This document shows, one piece after another, positions 36,382-45,240 of a DNA stretch of 64,000 nt (the stretch's first letter is position 1; every line of letters starts with the position of its first letter). The notes under the pieces were generated by a model. The model had not been told where the DNA came from, did no database searches, and saw nothing but the letters and a program-made list of their open reading frames with translations. The translations under genes were made by a program, and so were the position numbers. The DNA is from Pyrinomonadaceae bacterium (lineage in GTDB: Bacteria > Acidobacteriota > Blastocatellia > Pyrinomonadales > Pyrinomonadaceae), in NCBI GenBank assembly GCA_019694395.1, contig JAIBCC010000013.1:62001-126000 (forward strand), given 5' to 3'.

Positions 36382-38664
36382 ATGGCGGCAAAAATATTGA
36401 TTTTGATTTTGGTGATCCTCTCACTCAATATTTTTGGGCAGCCGGTTAATAACAATAACAATAATAACAACAATAACAATAATAATAATCAAATTGGACA
36501 AAATTCCAATGAATTGATCAAACATTTAAGTGCTGCCGAAACCTATCAAATCTCAGGTGATTTAGCTAACGCCGCAATCGAAAATCGGGCAATCCTCAGC
36601 ATTGCATTGCAGCGATACGGTAATATTGCAATTGAAGAGGGCGATTATACAAATGCAGTAAAAATACTTAATGATTCTTTAGCTTACGAAAATACCGCCC
36701 CTAATCATCTTAATATTTCAGTAGCTTATCTACGTCAAAACCAGTTCGATAAGGCAATTGAAGAAGCTCAAAAGGCATTGATTATAGATCCGAAATTTAA
36801 TGAGGCGATTTATCTTTTGGGAAATATTTATTACACCAAGGAAGATTTTAAATCAGCACTACCTTATTTGGAAAAATCCTTTCAAATTGCCCCAAATTTT
36901 GAAATTGCCAATGCACTGGGAATTACCTATTTGAATCTAAAGGAGCTTGAAAGGGCAAAATTGCTTTATGACGAAATTTTGCTGGCTGCTAAAAAGAAAG
37001 ATCCGGAGCTTCACTTAATGTTTTCAAAAAATTATGAGAGAACAAACTATCCGCAGGAAGCCGAAAGAGAATTAAGAAAAGCATTGGAATTGGAACCCAA
37101 TCATCCTAAAATTAACTTTTTTCTTGGCTTTTTGATTTTACAACATGCCGGAACAGACCGATTGCCGGAAGCAGGTTTGGCGTTTGAAGAGGAATTAAAG
37201 ATTTCACCAAATGATTTTTACGCTAATTTTTTTGTTGGCGTAGTTGCTCAGTCTGAAAACCAACACGAAAAAGCCATCAACTATTTGGAAAAAGCCATCC
37301 AAATAAATCCGAATAAGGGCGAGTCTTATTTATTTATAGCGCAATCACAATTGGAAACAGACAGATTAGTCGAGGCTGAAAAGAATTTTCGCAAGGCAAT
37401 TTCAATGGAGGGCGACCAACCTGAAAAGGATGCTCAGTCACGACGCACACATTTCCTGCTTGGACGGCTTTTGATCAAAACCGGAAGGAAGGAAGAGGGA
37501 GAAAAAGAATTAAAAATTGCCGGGGAATTGCAAAGAAAATCATTGCAAAACGCCCGAGAGGAGCTTGGACAAATTTTTTCACAAGTCGTCAAGGAACCGG
37601 GCAAAATAGAAAATCAAACCGTTAGCAAAGTCAATTTAAGTCCTGAAAGAAAGGCAGAATTTACAAAATTTAAGAACTATTTGAGTGAAGTTTTAGCCCA
37701 AACTTACCACAATTTGGGAGTAATTTCGGTGCAAACCGGACAAACTGAAGAAGCACTGGCAAATTTTGCGGCGGCTTCAAAATGGAAACCGGATTTTCCC
37801 GGATTGGACAGAAATTGGGGAATTGTAAGTTTTCGGGCAGGGCAATTTGAAAACGCGGTTAATCCGCTTTTACGACAAATAAAAGTAAATCCAAATGACA
37901 ACCTGGTAAGACGAATGTTGGGTGTCAGCTATTATTTTACAAAAAAATATGCTCAAGCCGTCGAAACCTTAAAACCCCTTGAAACGGTTATCACAAGCGA
38001 TGCCGAACTTTCATATTTTTACGGAATTTCATTGATTCAAACTAAACAAAATCAAGAGGCAGCCCAGATTTTTTCCAAATTGGCGGATGTTTCCCAAACA
38101 AAATCCGATGCTCTTCTTTATGTGGGACAAGGTTTTATGATGGCGGGAGATTATGACCGAGCTCAAAAAGAATTTGGACAAGCCGTTAAACTTAATCCAA
38201 ACCTGGAAAAAGCCAATTATTTTATGGGACAAAGTTTAATCAGGCTCAATCGGTATGACGAAGCTGAAAAGGCTTTTATCCGCGAATTACAAAATAATCC
38301 GTCGGATTATTTGGCAAAATATCATTTAGCTTTGACCATGATTGAAAGAAAGATTGCGCCTGAAAAAACGGTTTCATTATTGGAAGAAGCAATTTCCTTA
38401 AAAAATGATTATGCTGACGCTCATTATCAACTTGGCAAAATTTATCTGGAAAAAGGGGAAACCAATAAAGCGATTGAACAGCTTGAAATTGCGAAAAATT
38501 CCGATTCCCAAAAAGATTATATTCATTATCAGTTGAGCATAGCTTATCGAAAAGCTGCCCGTAAAGAAGATGCAGATCGTGAACTGCAACGTTATCAGGA
38601 ACTCAAAGCTGCAAATCGCAAAAACGATTCGCCTATGGGAAATAATGAAAATTCTCCGAAATAA
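36382..38664 (+). CDS. Exported TPR-repeat protein with poly-asparagine linker
   Basis: The 760-residue protein has a signal peptide (1-20, ending LNIFGQ), then a run of 14 asparagines (23-36). About fifteen TPR units fill the rest, for example NEAIYLLGNIYYTKEDFKSALPYLEKSFQIAPN and DNLVRRMLGVSYYFTKKYAQAVETL. No catalytic motif is seen, so it is a periplasmic or surface scaffold. SusD, the glycan-binding partner of SusC receptors, is itself built on TPR-like helices. TPR proteins directly after a SusD-less receptor are therefore candidates for an analogous role (inference). The next TPR gene begins inside its last 20 bases. Confidence 0.85.
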   Translation: MAAKILILILVILSLNIFGQPVNNNNNNNNNNNNNNQIGQNSNELIKHLSAAETYQISGDLANAAIENRAILSIALQRYGNIAIEEGDYTNAVKILNDSLAYENTAPNHLNISVAYLRQNQFDKAIEEAQKALIIDPKFNEAIYLLGNIYYTKEDFKSALPYLEKSFQIAPNFEIANALGITYLNLKELERAKLLYDEILLAAKKKDPELHLMFSKNYERTNYPQEAERELRKALELEPNHPKINFFLGFLILQHAGTDRLPEAGLAFEEELKISPNDFYANFFVGVVAQSENQHEKAINYLEKAIQINPNKGESYLFIAQSQLETDRLVEAEKNFRKAISMEGDQPEKDAQSRRTHFLLGRLLIKTGRKEEGEKELKIAGELQRKSLQNAREELGQIFSQVVKEPGKIENQTVSKVNLSPERKAEFTKFKNYLSEVLAQTYHNLGVISVQTGQTEEALANFAAASKWKPDFPGLDRNWGIVSFRAGQFENAVNPLLRQIKVNPNDNLVRRMLGVSYYFTKKYAQAVETLKPLETVITSDAELSYFYGISLIQTKQNQEAAQIFSKLADVSQTKSDALLYVGQGFMMAGDYDRAQKEFGQAVKLNPNLEKANYFMGQSLIRLNRYDEAEKAFIRELQNNPSDYLAKYHLALTMIERKIAPEKTVSLLEEAISLKNDYADAHYQLGKIYLEKGETNKAIEQLEIAKNSDSQKDYIHYQLSIAYRKAARKEDADRELQRYQELKAANRKNDSPMGNNENSPK
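36448..36489 (+). repeat. AAY trinucleotide tract encoding 14 asparagines
   Basis: Fourteen consecutive AAT/AAC codons just after the signal-peptide region of the TPR protein. Mixed codons imply some age, but the tract remains prone to slippage in whole-codon steps, which would vary the linker length without a frameshift. Confidence 0.9.
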
Positions 38665-40171
38665 ATTACCAAAAATTTTTGCTTTTGTTTTTTTGTTGGT
38701 GGTGTTCGGTTCGATTCAGGCTCAAACCGATAATAAAACAGCTCTGGCAAATTTTGAAAGAAGCATTGAAAGCGGCAAATTTGAAATCGAAAGAGATTTG
38801 TTCAAATATGTGGTAGCAAATCCAAATGATGCGGAGGGTTTTTCTTTATTAGCCAAATTAAGACTAAAACAAAATCGTCTGAATGAAGCCAAATCATTAT
38901 CCAATAAGGCTTTATCTTTAAATGCCAATTCGATAAACGCCAAGTTGGTTGGTTCGCAAGTTTCCTTTAAATTGGGCGAAATTGAACAAGCAAAACAAAT
39001 TTTGAATTCAATTTCAGAAAAAGAAATTTTAAATGATTCCGTTCGTTTGAATTTAGCTCAAAATCTGGCTCAAGTCGGAGAATGTTCAAAAGCCTTAATT
39101 TTGGTTGAGAAATTACCTCTTAAAATTAAAAACACTGAAGCCTTGCCGGTTCGTGCAAGTTGCTATTTAGACAAAGAAGATAAAAAAAATTTTCTCTCAT
39201 TGCTTCCACTCAGTAAAAACCTTGCAAAAACAAATCCAAATATTTCAGTGCAATTTTCCGAAATTTTAATTAAAGCAGGTTTGGCAAAAGAAGCAGTTCA
39301 ATTATTGCGGATAACTCTTGTTGCTAATCCGAAAAGTTTGGAAACATTTTTGTTATTAGCCAGAGCGGAAATTTTCTTAAAGGATTTTGCCAATGCCAAA
39401 GCCCATCTTACCCAAGCGGAAAAATTGGAAATAAATTCTGCCGAGTTTTTTTTCGTCAAATCACTGGTAGAAAGTGAACAAAATAATTTTCTTCAAGCCT
39501 TCGATTTGTTAGAAAAATCTTTAACTCTAAATTCAAATAATCCTAAGGTTTTGGCTCAGTATGTATTGATTGCCTTGCAGGTAAATCAAATGAACAGAGC
39601 CTTTCGCGCCGCCGAAAAATTATTAAATTTGGAACCTGAAAATCTGGAATCTTTATATCTTTACGGAGTTGCGGCGTTACAATCAAACAATTTACAAAAT
39701 GCGGAAAATTCTTTGACAAAGTTTATGGAGGCACGTCCGAAAGATGCTCGCGGCTGTTTGGCATTGGGACTGACCTTTGCCGCCCAACCCGAAAAATTAG
39801 AAACTGCGCGACAACAATTAAAAAAATGTTTAGTCATTGATTCGAAAAGTTTTGAAACGGCTTATCAGCTTGGACTTTCGTATAAAGTTGCCGGAGATTT
39901 TAGTAAGGCGGTTGAATATTTTGAACAAACACTCAAAATTTCTCCGAATTACGAACCGGCTTTGCGCGAGTTAGGGGCAGCTTATTTACAAACGAATGCC
40001 GAAACAAAAGCCCGTCCTTTATTGGAAAAAGCCGTAACCATCAACCCAAATGATGCGGATGCCCATTTTCAATTGAGTCGTCTTTACAATCTCATTGGAG
40101 AGAAAGAATTAGCCAAAAAACATTTAGAAATTTTTCAGAGGTTAAAATCACCAACTCAACTTGGAATGTAA
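38645..40171 (+). CDS. Exported TPR-repeat protein
   Basis: Starting at the ATG at 38645, which opens a signal peptide (MKILRNKLPKIFAFVFLLVV, ending SIQAQ), the product is 508 residues. An upstream in-frame start at 38570 would put a polar, non-secretory extension in front and is rejected. About twelve TPR units follow, the clearest near the C-terminus (AYQLGLSYKVAGDFSKAVEYFEQTLKISPN, DADAHFQLSRLYNLIGEKELAKKHLEIF). It overlaps the preceding TPR gene by 20 bases, so they are co-translated and probably work together. Its stop codon directly abuts the convergent GH39 gene with no space for a terminator. Confidence 0.85.
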   Translation: MKILRNKLPKIFAFVFLLVVFGSIQAQTDNKTALANFERSIESGKFEIERDLFKYVVANPNDAEGFSLLAKLRLKQNRLNEAKSLSNKALSLNANSINAKLVGSQVSFKLGEIEQAKQILNSISEKEILNDSVRLNLAQNLAQVGECSKALILVEKLPLKIKNTEALPVRASCYLDKEDKKNFLSLLPLSKNLAKTNPNISVQFSEILIKAGLAKEAVQLLRITLVANPKSLETFLLLARAEIFLKDFANAKAHLTQAEKLEINSAEFFFVKSLVESEQNNFLQAFDLLEKSLTLNSNNPKVLAQYVLIALQVNQMNRAFRAAEKLLNLEPENLESLYLYGVAALQSNNLQNAENSLTKFMEARPKDARGCLALGLTFAAQPEKLETARQQLKKCLVIDSKSFETAYQLGLSYKVAGDFSKAVEYFEQTLKISPNYEPALRELGAAYLQTNAETKARPLLEKAVTINPNDADAHFQLSRLYNLIGEKELAKKHLEIFQRLKSPTQLGM

Positions 40172-41779
40172 TTAGTCTTTTCTAACCGAAAACCTTTTTA
40201 AGTTTATAAAATATACGTCATTTTCCCGAAGCTGGATTTCTTTTATAAAAGTTTGATTAGATTTTACTTTCGTTTTTAAAATCGAAGTTTCAATGGGTTT
40301 ACCACTATTTCTTTCTGCTAATTGTTTAACTTGTTCTCTGGAAAGATTCACCGGTGAGCCTAATTTCAGAAAATCCGTGTAAACGTCATTGATCAGATAA
40401 CCAATTTTGTAAATCTCAACTGAATAATTCCCATTTGGTAAATTGTCAATTTTCACATTAACCTTCCCATAATCTTTCGTCGGAATATCCTTTTTATAGA
40501 AAATTTGGTTGCTTTCCTCGGTTTTTGGTGGCGTATAATTCCAGAATAAAACCTGAACTCCATTTTCACTTTTGGTAATCCAACTATCTGAATCATTTGA
40601 TTTTAATTCATCTCCGCCTAATCGGTTCAAAAATTGATAAGCGTAAAATGAAGGTTTTCTGAGACCTTGAAAATTAATCATTCCAAAACCGCCGTGAAAT
40701 GGAGTCTGAACAGGTCCGCCTTCTTCAAAAATATCCGTAAAAGTCCAATATGACAACGAATCGGCAAAACCTTCGGAACCCTTCAAACGGGATAAAATAT
40801 AGGGAGCAGAAATATAAGAATCATGAACCGGATCAAGATGTGAATAAGAACTGCTCCATTCAGTATAATGAAGCGGCAAATTTGGCAGCGGCGAAGTTTT
40901 GATTTTTCCTCTAACCTCTTTAACTCCCGCAATTATTGCGTAAGGACTGGTGTCAAGAAAAAGTTTTTGTCTTCCGTTTTCGTCAAATCCAATTCCGTTT
41001 ACTCCGTAATCGTGGGTTGTAATAAAATCTAGCGGGACATTATTCTTGGCAGCAAAATCAATAGTTTCGCTGATCCAGCCGCGTCCTGCCGTAGCCGGTC
41101 CGCCAACCCGAAATTGTGGTGAAACACTTTTAACGGCTTTGGCGGTATTTTCGTAAAGCTTAAAATAATCCGCTTGAGTTCCCGAAAAGAAATATTCCAG
41201 ATTAGGTTCGTTCCAAATCTCAAAATACCATTGTCTGACCTCGTTTTCACCATATCTTTCCGTCCAGTGACGGACTAAAGCGGTAATCAATTTGTTCCAT
41301 TTATCGTAATTATTAGGTGGAGAAATATTGCCCTTCCACCAAAAAATTGTTTTATCATTACTTTTCAGCCCAACTGGCATAAATCCGATTTCGACAAACG
41401 GTTTCATTCCAAAATCCAGAATCTTGTCAAAAACCGCGTCAATATATTGGAAGTTATAAACCGGATTACCCTTTTTATCTTCGCTGTAAACACCCATTTC
41501 GTCGTGTAAAAGCCCGTGAAATCGAATGTATTTAAAACCGCATTCTTCGTGAACGATTTTTAAATCACGCTGCCAGTCAGCCCGTAATCCCTCGCCGGCG
41601 CGACCTGCTCCAACTACTTCGCTAAAAAATCGGTTGGTTTTTCCTTTTACCTGATTGTAATCAGCAGAAATGGTCTTTTTAACTTCAGTTTGGGGAAAAG
41701 CAATGCTTGTGGAAAGCAATAAAATTCCGCAAAAAATAAATAATGCTTGGACGATTGAACGAAATTTCGGGTTTTTCAT
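40172..41779 (-). CDS. GH39 family glycosidase, probable beta-xylosidase, secreted
   Basis: Releases xylose from xylo-oligosaccharides in characterised GH39 members. The 535-residue protein has a signal peptide (about 1-29). The TIM barrel carries the acid/base Glu191 in FEIWNEPN and the nucleophile Glu307 in LHYTEWSSS, both at the expected strand ends, with TTHDYG between them and YWTFTDIFEEGG after. The last 130 residues form the beta-sandwich that accompanies the barrel. GH39 also contains alpha-L-iduronidases and others, but the xylanolytic context favours xylosidase. The promoter lies in the divergent gap with the CRTAC1 gene and overlaps dyad copy C. Confidence 0.88.
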   Translation of the reverse strand: MKNPKFRSIVQALFIFCGILLLSTSIAFPQTEVKKTISADYNQVKGKTNRFFSEVVGAGRAGEGLRADWQRDLKIVHEECGFKYIRFHGLLHDEMGVYSEDKKGNPVYNFQYIDAVFDKILDFGMKPFVEIGFMPVGLKSNDKTIFWWKGNISPPNNYDKWNKLITALVRHWTERYGENEVRQWYFEIWNEPNLEYFFSGTQADYFKLYENTAKAVKSVSPQFRVGGPATAGRGWISETIDFAAKNNVPLDFITTHDYGVNGIGFDENGRQKLFLDTSPYAIIAGVKEVRGKIKTSPLPNLPLHYTEWSSSYSHLDPVHDSYISAPYILSRLKGSEGFADSLSYWTFTDIFEEGGPVQTPFHGGFGMINFQGLRKPSFYAYQFLNRLGGDELKSNDSDSWITKSENGVQVLFWNYTPPKTEESNQIFYKKDIPTKDYGKVNVKIDNLPNGNYSVEIYKIGYLINDVYTDFLKLGSPVNLSREQVKQLAERNSGKPIETSILKTKVKSNQTFIKEIQLRENDVYFINLKRFSVRKD

Positions 41780-41808
41780 TTTTTTGTTGCAAATATTTAT
41801 ATTTCTTC

Positions 41809-41836
41809 CTTATACTTTTGTAAAGTTGTCAAACAA
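41809..41836 (-). promoter_or_regulatory. Probable GH39 promoter
   Basis: On the minus strand TTGTTT (41831-41836) and TATAAG (41809-41814) are 16 bases apart. The -35 falls within one half and the -10 begins at the edge of the other half of dyad copy C, the arrangement expected for repression. Confidence 0.45.
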
Positions 41837-41839
41837 AGT
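41814..41839 (+). promoter_or_regulatory. Bipartite dyad operator, copy C (GH39/CRTAC1 divergent gap)
   Basis: ACTTTTG, 11 bases, AACAAAGT, a full 15 of 15 match. It lies 35 bases before the GH39 start and 87 before the CRTAC1 start, so one site could control both directions. Confidence 0.7.
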
Positions 41840-41925
41840 CCCGAAAAATTTAGATATAAAATTGTTAAGATTTAACTTGAAAAAAGTTGAAAGCTTGATT
41901 ATTTGAGATTTTGTTTTTTTACCAA

Positions 41926-43656
41926 ATGAAAATTTCCAAAATAATTTCTATAATTCTATTAATTTGCCTTATTTGCACTCAATTTGTTTTAGCTCAGGCT
42001 GATGTTTGCAAAGATCGTCAGATTCCGCAATTAACGGATATTTATAAACAAACCGGAATTAATTTTATACATACTTCCGATCCCGAAAAAAAATACATTG
42101 TGGAATCAATGAGCGGCGGAGTTTTGTTAATAGATTATGACCGTGATGGATGGATTGATATTTATTTTACCAATGCCCCAACGGTTGAAATGTTTTTGAA
42201 AGGCGAGAAATCCAAAAGTTTGCTGTATCACAACAATCACGATGGAACTTTTTCCGATGTGACGGACAAAGCAGGTGTCGGTTTCCCCGGATTTGCAATG
42301 GGTGGAGCAGTTGCCGATTATAACAATGACGGTTTGCCTGATATGTATGTAACCTGTCTGGGAGGTAACGTTCTGTATAAAAATAATGGGGATGGAACTT
42401 TTACTGATGTTGCAAAACAAGCTGGTGTGACAGATGGGCGTTGGTCGGCAGGTGCAACCTTTGGAGATTATGACAAGGATGGATTCTTAGACCTATTTGT
42501 TGCAAATTATGTGGATTTCAATTTTGCGGATATGCCGAAATTCGGTTCAATGCCGACCTGTAAATTTCGCGGTTTAGATGTGCAATGCGGTCCCCGTGGT
42601 TTAAAAGGAAGCGGTGATAGTTTTTTTCACAATAACGGGAACGGAACTTTTACGGAAATATCTAAGCAATTTGGAATGGATGATCCGCAGGGATTTTATG
42701 GAATGCAGCCAATCTCTTCGGATTTTGGCAATACAGGAACTTTGGATATTTACGTTGCTAATGATTCAACCCCGAATTTTTTCTATCGCAATGACGGAAA
42801 AGGAAAATTTTCTGAAGAGGGTTTGGTTTCTGGAACCGCAGTTAGCGGCGACGGTTCGGAACAAGGCTCAATGGGAGTGGCGGTTGGCGATTATCTTCAT
42901 ACCGGAAAATTTGCGATTTATGTCACGAATTTTATGGATGAATACAACACACTCTACCGGAACAATGGAAACTATGATTTTACGGATGTTGCATTTGAAG
43001 CCAAAGTCGCACAGGTTACCCGACCGTTTGTCGGTTGGGGAACAGGTTTTTTTGATCTTGATAACGATACCTGGCTTGATCTGTTAGCTGTCAACGGGCA
43101 CGTTTATCCTCAAATGGATCAGGCTTTTTCGTCCGCTAAATATAAGCAAAGCAAACTTTTATTCATTAATCAGGGAAACAAAACCTTTTGCAATGGTTCA
43201 ACTCAGGCAGGATCAGCCTTAACAGAACTTCGGGTTTCGCGGGGAGCTGCTTTCGGCGATTTGGATAATGATGGAAATATTGATGTAGTAATTGAAGATT
43301 TGGATAATTCCCCAATGATTTTGCATAACGAAGGCGATAAAACTAATCATTGGGTAACATTTGAACTTGCCGCCAAACAGGGAAACCCTTTGGCAATCGG
43401 GGCGCGAATAAAATTAACCGTTGGCGAGGTGGTCCAAACCGAAGAAATCCGCAGCGGCACCAGTTATCTTTCACAAAGCGATTTGCGTATTCATTTTGGT
43501 TTAGGTAAAGCTACGAAAATTGATTCAGTTGAAATCCGTTGGAATTCCGGCAAAATCGAAACCATTAAAGATGTTCCAATTGATAAATTCCACTTGATTC
43601 TGGAAGGCGAAGGAATTGTTCCTTTTGAAAAAATTCGTCCTAAAATAAAGAAATAA
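41926..43656 (+). CDS. CRTAC1-family FG-GAP/ASPIC-UnbV secreted protein
   Basis: A 576-residue exported protein starting at the ATG at 41926, where the signal peptide begins (ending FVLAQA). Repeated calcium-binding FG-GAP/VCBS blades carry D-x-D-x-DG loops: DYDRDGWIDIYF, DYNNDGLPDMYV, DYDKDGFLDLFV, DLDNDGNIDVVI. They form a seven-bladed propeller interrupted by a CxFRGxxVQCGPRGL insert. The C-terminal 90 residues are the ASPIC/UnbV domain (IGARIKLTVGE, IRSGTSYLSQSDLRIHFGLG). The molecular role of this family in bacteria is unknown; propeller proteins of this type bind glycans or proteins at the surface. One base separates it from the esterase gene. Confidence 0.85.
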   Translation: MKISKIISIILLICLICTQFVLAQADVCKDRQIPQLTDIYKQTGINFIHTSDPEKKYIVESMSGGVLLIDYDRDGWIDIYFTNAPTVEMFLKGEKSKSLLYHNNHDGTFSDVTDKAGVGFPGFAMGGAVADYNNDGLPDMYVTCLGGNVLYKNNGDGTFTDVAKQAGVTDGRWSAGATFGDYDKDGFLDLFVANYVDFNFADMPKFGSMPTCKFRGLDVQCGPRGLKGSGDSFFHNNGNGTFTEISKQFGMDDPQGFYGMQPISSDFGNTGTLDIYVANDSTPNFFYRNDGKGKFSEEGLVSGTAVSGDGSEQGSMGVAVGDYLHTGKFAIYVTNFMDEYNTLYRNNGNYDFTDVAFEAKVAQVTRPFVGWGTGFFDLDNDTWLDLLAVNGHVYPQMDQAFSSAKYKQSKLLFINQGNKTFCNGSTQAGSALTELRVSRGAAFGDLDNDGNIDVVIEDLDNSPMILHNEGDKTNHWVTFELAAKQGNPLAIGARIKLTVGEVVQTEEIRSGTSYLSQSDLRIHFGLGKATKIDSVEIRWNSGKIETIKDVPIDKFHLILEGEGIVPFEKIRPKIKK

Positions 43657-43657
43657 C

Positions 43658-45232
43658 ATGAATAGATCCGGCAAAATCAATATTTTTAAAACAGCATTAT
43701 TTATTTTAATTTTAATTACCCAAGTTTTTGCCACAAATCAGGTAAAAACAGCAAATGGTGTTGTTGAAGGAACCGGAAAACAAAAATCCGGTGTGCGGAT
43801 GTTCAAAGGAATTCCATTTGCCGCGCCGCCTGTTGGAGATTTACGTTGGAAACCGCCACAACCTGTCAAAACCTGGGCGGGAATTCGTGATGCTACAAAG
43901 TTCGGACCACGCTGTATGCAGCAGTCTGTTTTCAGCGATATGGTGTTTCGTTCGAACGGAATGAGCGAAGATTGTCTTTATCTGAATGTCTGGACTCCCG
44001 CCAACAACAACAAAGAAAAACTGCCGGTTTTGGTTTATTTTTACGGCGGCGGATTTATAGCCGGAGACGGTTCGGAATTTCGTTATGACGGCGAAAGTAT
44101 GGCTTCGAAAGGAATAGTTGTTGTAACAATGAGTTACCGCCTTGGTGTTTTCGGTTTTATGGCACATTCCGAATTAACCAAAGAATCTCCATTCCATGCA
44201 TCTGGTAATTACGGGCTTTTGGATCAGGCAGCAGCCATTCGTTGGGTTGTGCAAAATATTGCGGCTTTTGGGGGCGATCCGAAAAAAATCACTATTGGCG
44301 GAGAGTCTGCCGGTTCGTTTTCCGTTAGCGCACAAATGGCTTCGCCGCTTTCAAAAAAATTAATTCGCGGTGCAATCGGTGAAAGCGGTTCGGTTTTGTC
44401 ATTCAATTTAGCACCCCGCATTTTCCCCCTTTCTCAAGCCGAACAAAAAGGCAAGGAATTTGCTGATAGCTTGAAGGCTGATTCTCTGCAAAAACTTCGT
44501 TCTTTAACTACCGAACAACTTATGGAAGCCACCAAAAATCCATATAAATGGCAGTTTCCAATGACAATTGACGGGTATTTTTTTACAGAATCACCCGCAA
44601 AAACATACGCAGAAGGCAGACAAGCCCAAGTTCCTTTATTGGTCGGTTGGAATTCAGAGGAATCCGGTTGGCGTTCAGTTTTGGGAAATGCCGAACCAAC
44701 CCCGGATAACTATGCAAAAGCCGTGAAAATCCGTTTTGGTGAAAAAGCAGATGAGATTTTGAAATTGTATCCCGGCACAACCCGCGAACAGGTCATTGAA
44801 TCAGCCACCGATTTAGCCGGCGATCAATTTATTTCTTTTAGCACCTGGAAATGGGCTGATATTCAAAGCCAAACCGGAGGAAAACCTGTTTTTAGGTATT
44901 ATTACGCTCAACCAAGACCGCGAATGAAAGATGCTAAGCCTGATTCGATACCGCCAAAAGGTGCGGTTCATTCTGCCGAGATCGAATACGCATTTGGAAA
45001 TCTGGGAAGCAATCAGGTTTACGAATGGACAGCGGATGATTACAAAGTGTCCAACGTAATGCAGAATTTCTTTGCCAATTTCATAAAAACAGGAGATCCG
45101 AATGGAAAAGGTCTGCCGGAATGGAAAAGTCTAACCACCACAGAACCGATTTATTTTATGCGGATTGAGGTAAATTCCCGTTCGGAAGAGGAAAAGAATC
45201 GGGCACGTTATTTGTTCTTGGATAAATTTTAA
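43658..45232 (+). CDS. Type-B carboxylesterase/lipase family protein, secreted
   Basis: The 524-residue alpha/beta hydrolase carries a signal peptide (about 1-25). Family landmarks are VKTANGVVEGTG, FKGIPFAAPPVGDLRW, EDCLYLNVWTP, the oxyanion segment YFYGGGFIAG, the nucleophile Ser217 in IGGESAGSFS, and the triad His region GAVHSAEIEYAFG. In a hemicellulose locus such enzymes commonly remove acetyl or feruloyl esters from xylan, so an acetyl-xylan or related esterase is plausible, but substrate cannot be read from sequence. The gene is sandwiched between two CRTAC1 paralogues with gaps of one and eight bases, clearly one operon. Confidence 0.88.
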   Translation: MNRSGKINIFKTALFILILITQVFATNQVKTANGVVEGTGKQKSGVRMFKGIPFAAPPVGDLRWKPPQPVKTWAGIRDATKFGPRCMQQSVFSDMVFRSNGMSEDCLYLNVWTPANNNKEKLPVLVYFYGGGFIAGDGSEFRYDGESMASKGIVVVTMSYRLGVFGFMAHSELTKESPFHASGNYGLLDQAAAIRWVVQNIAAFGGDPKKITIGGESAGSFSVSAQMASPLSKKLIRGAIGESGSVLSFNLAPRIFPLSQAEQKGKEFADSLKADSLQKLRSLTTEQLMEATKNPYKWQFPMTIDGYFFTESPAKTYAEGRQAQVPLLVGWNSEESGWRSVLGNAEPTPDNYAKAVKIRFGEKADEILKLYPGTTREQVIESATDLAGDQFISFSTWKWADIQSQTGGKPVFRYYYAQPRPRMKDAKPDSIPPKGAVHSAEIEYAFGNLGSNQVYEWTADDYKVSNVMQNFFANFIKTGDPNGKGLPEWKSLTTTEPIYFMRIEVNSRSEEEKNRARYLFLDKF

Positions 45233-45240
45233 TTCACTTA

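Noticed and set aside
36448..36489. AAY tract as a CRISPR or satellite array
   Set aside because: It is an in-frame homopolymer codon run without spacers.
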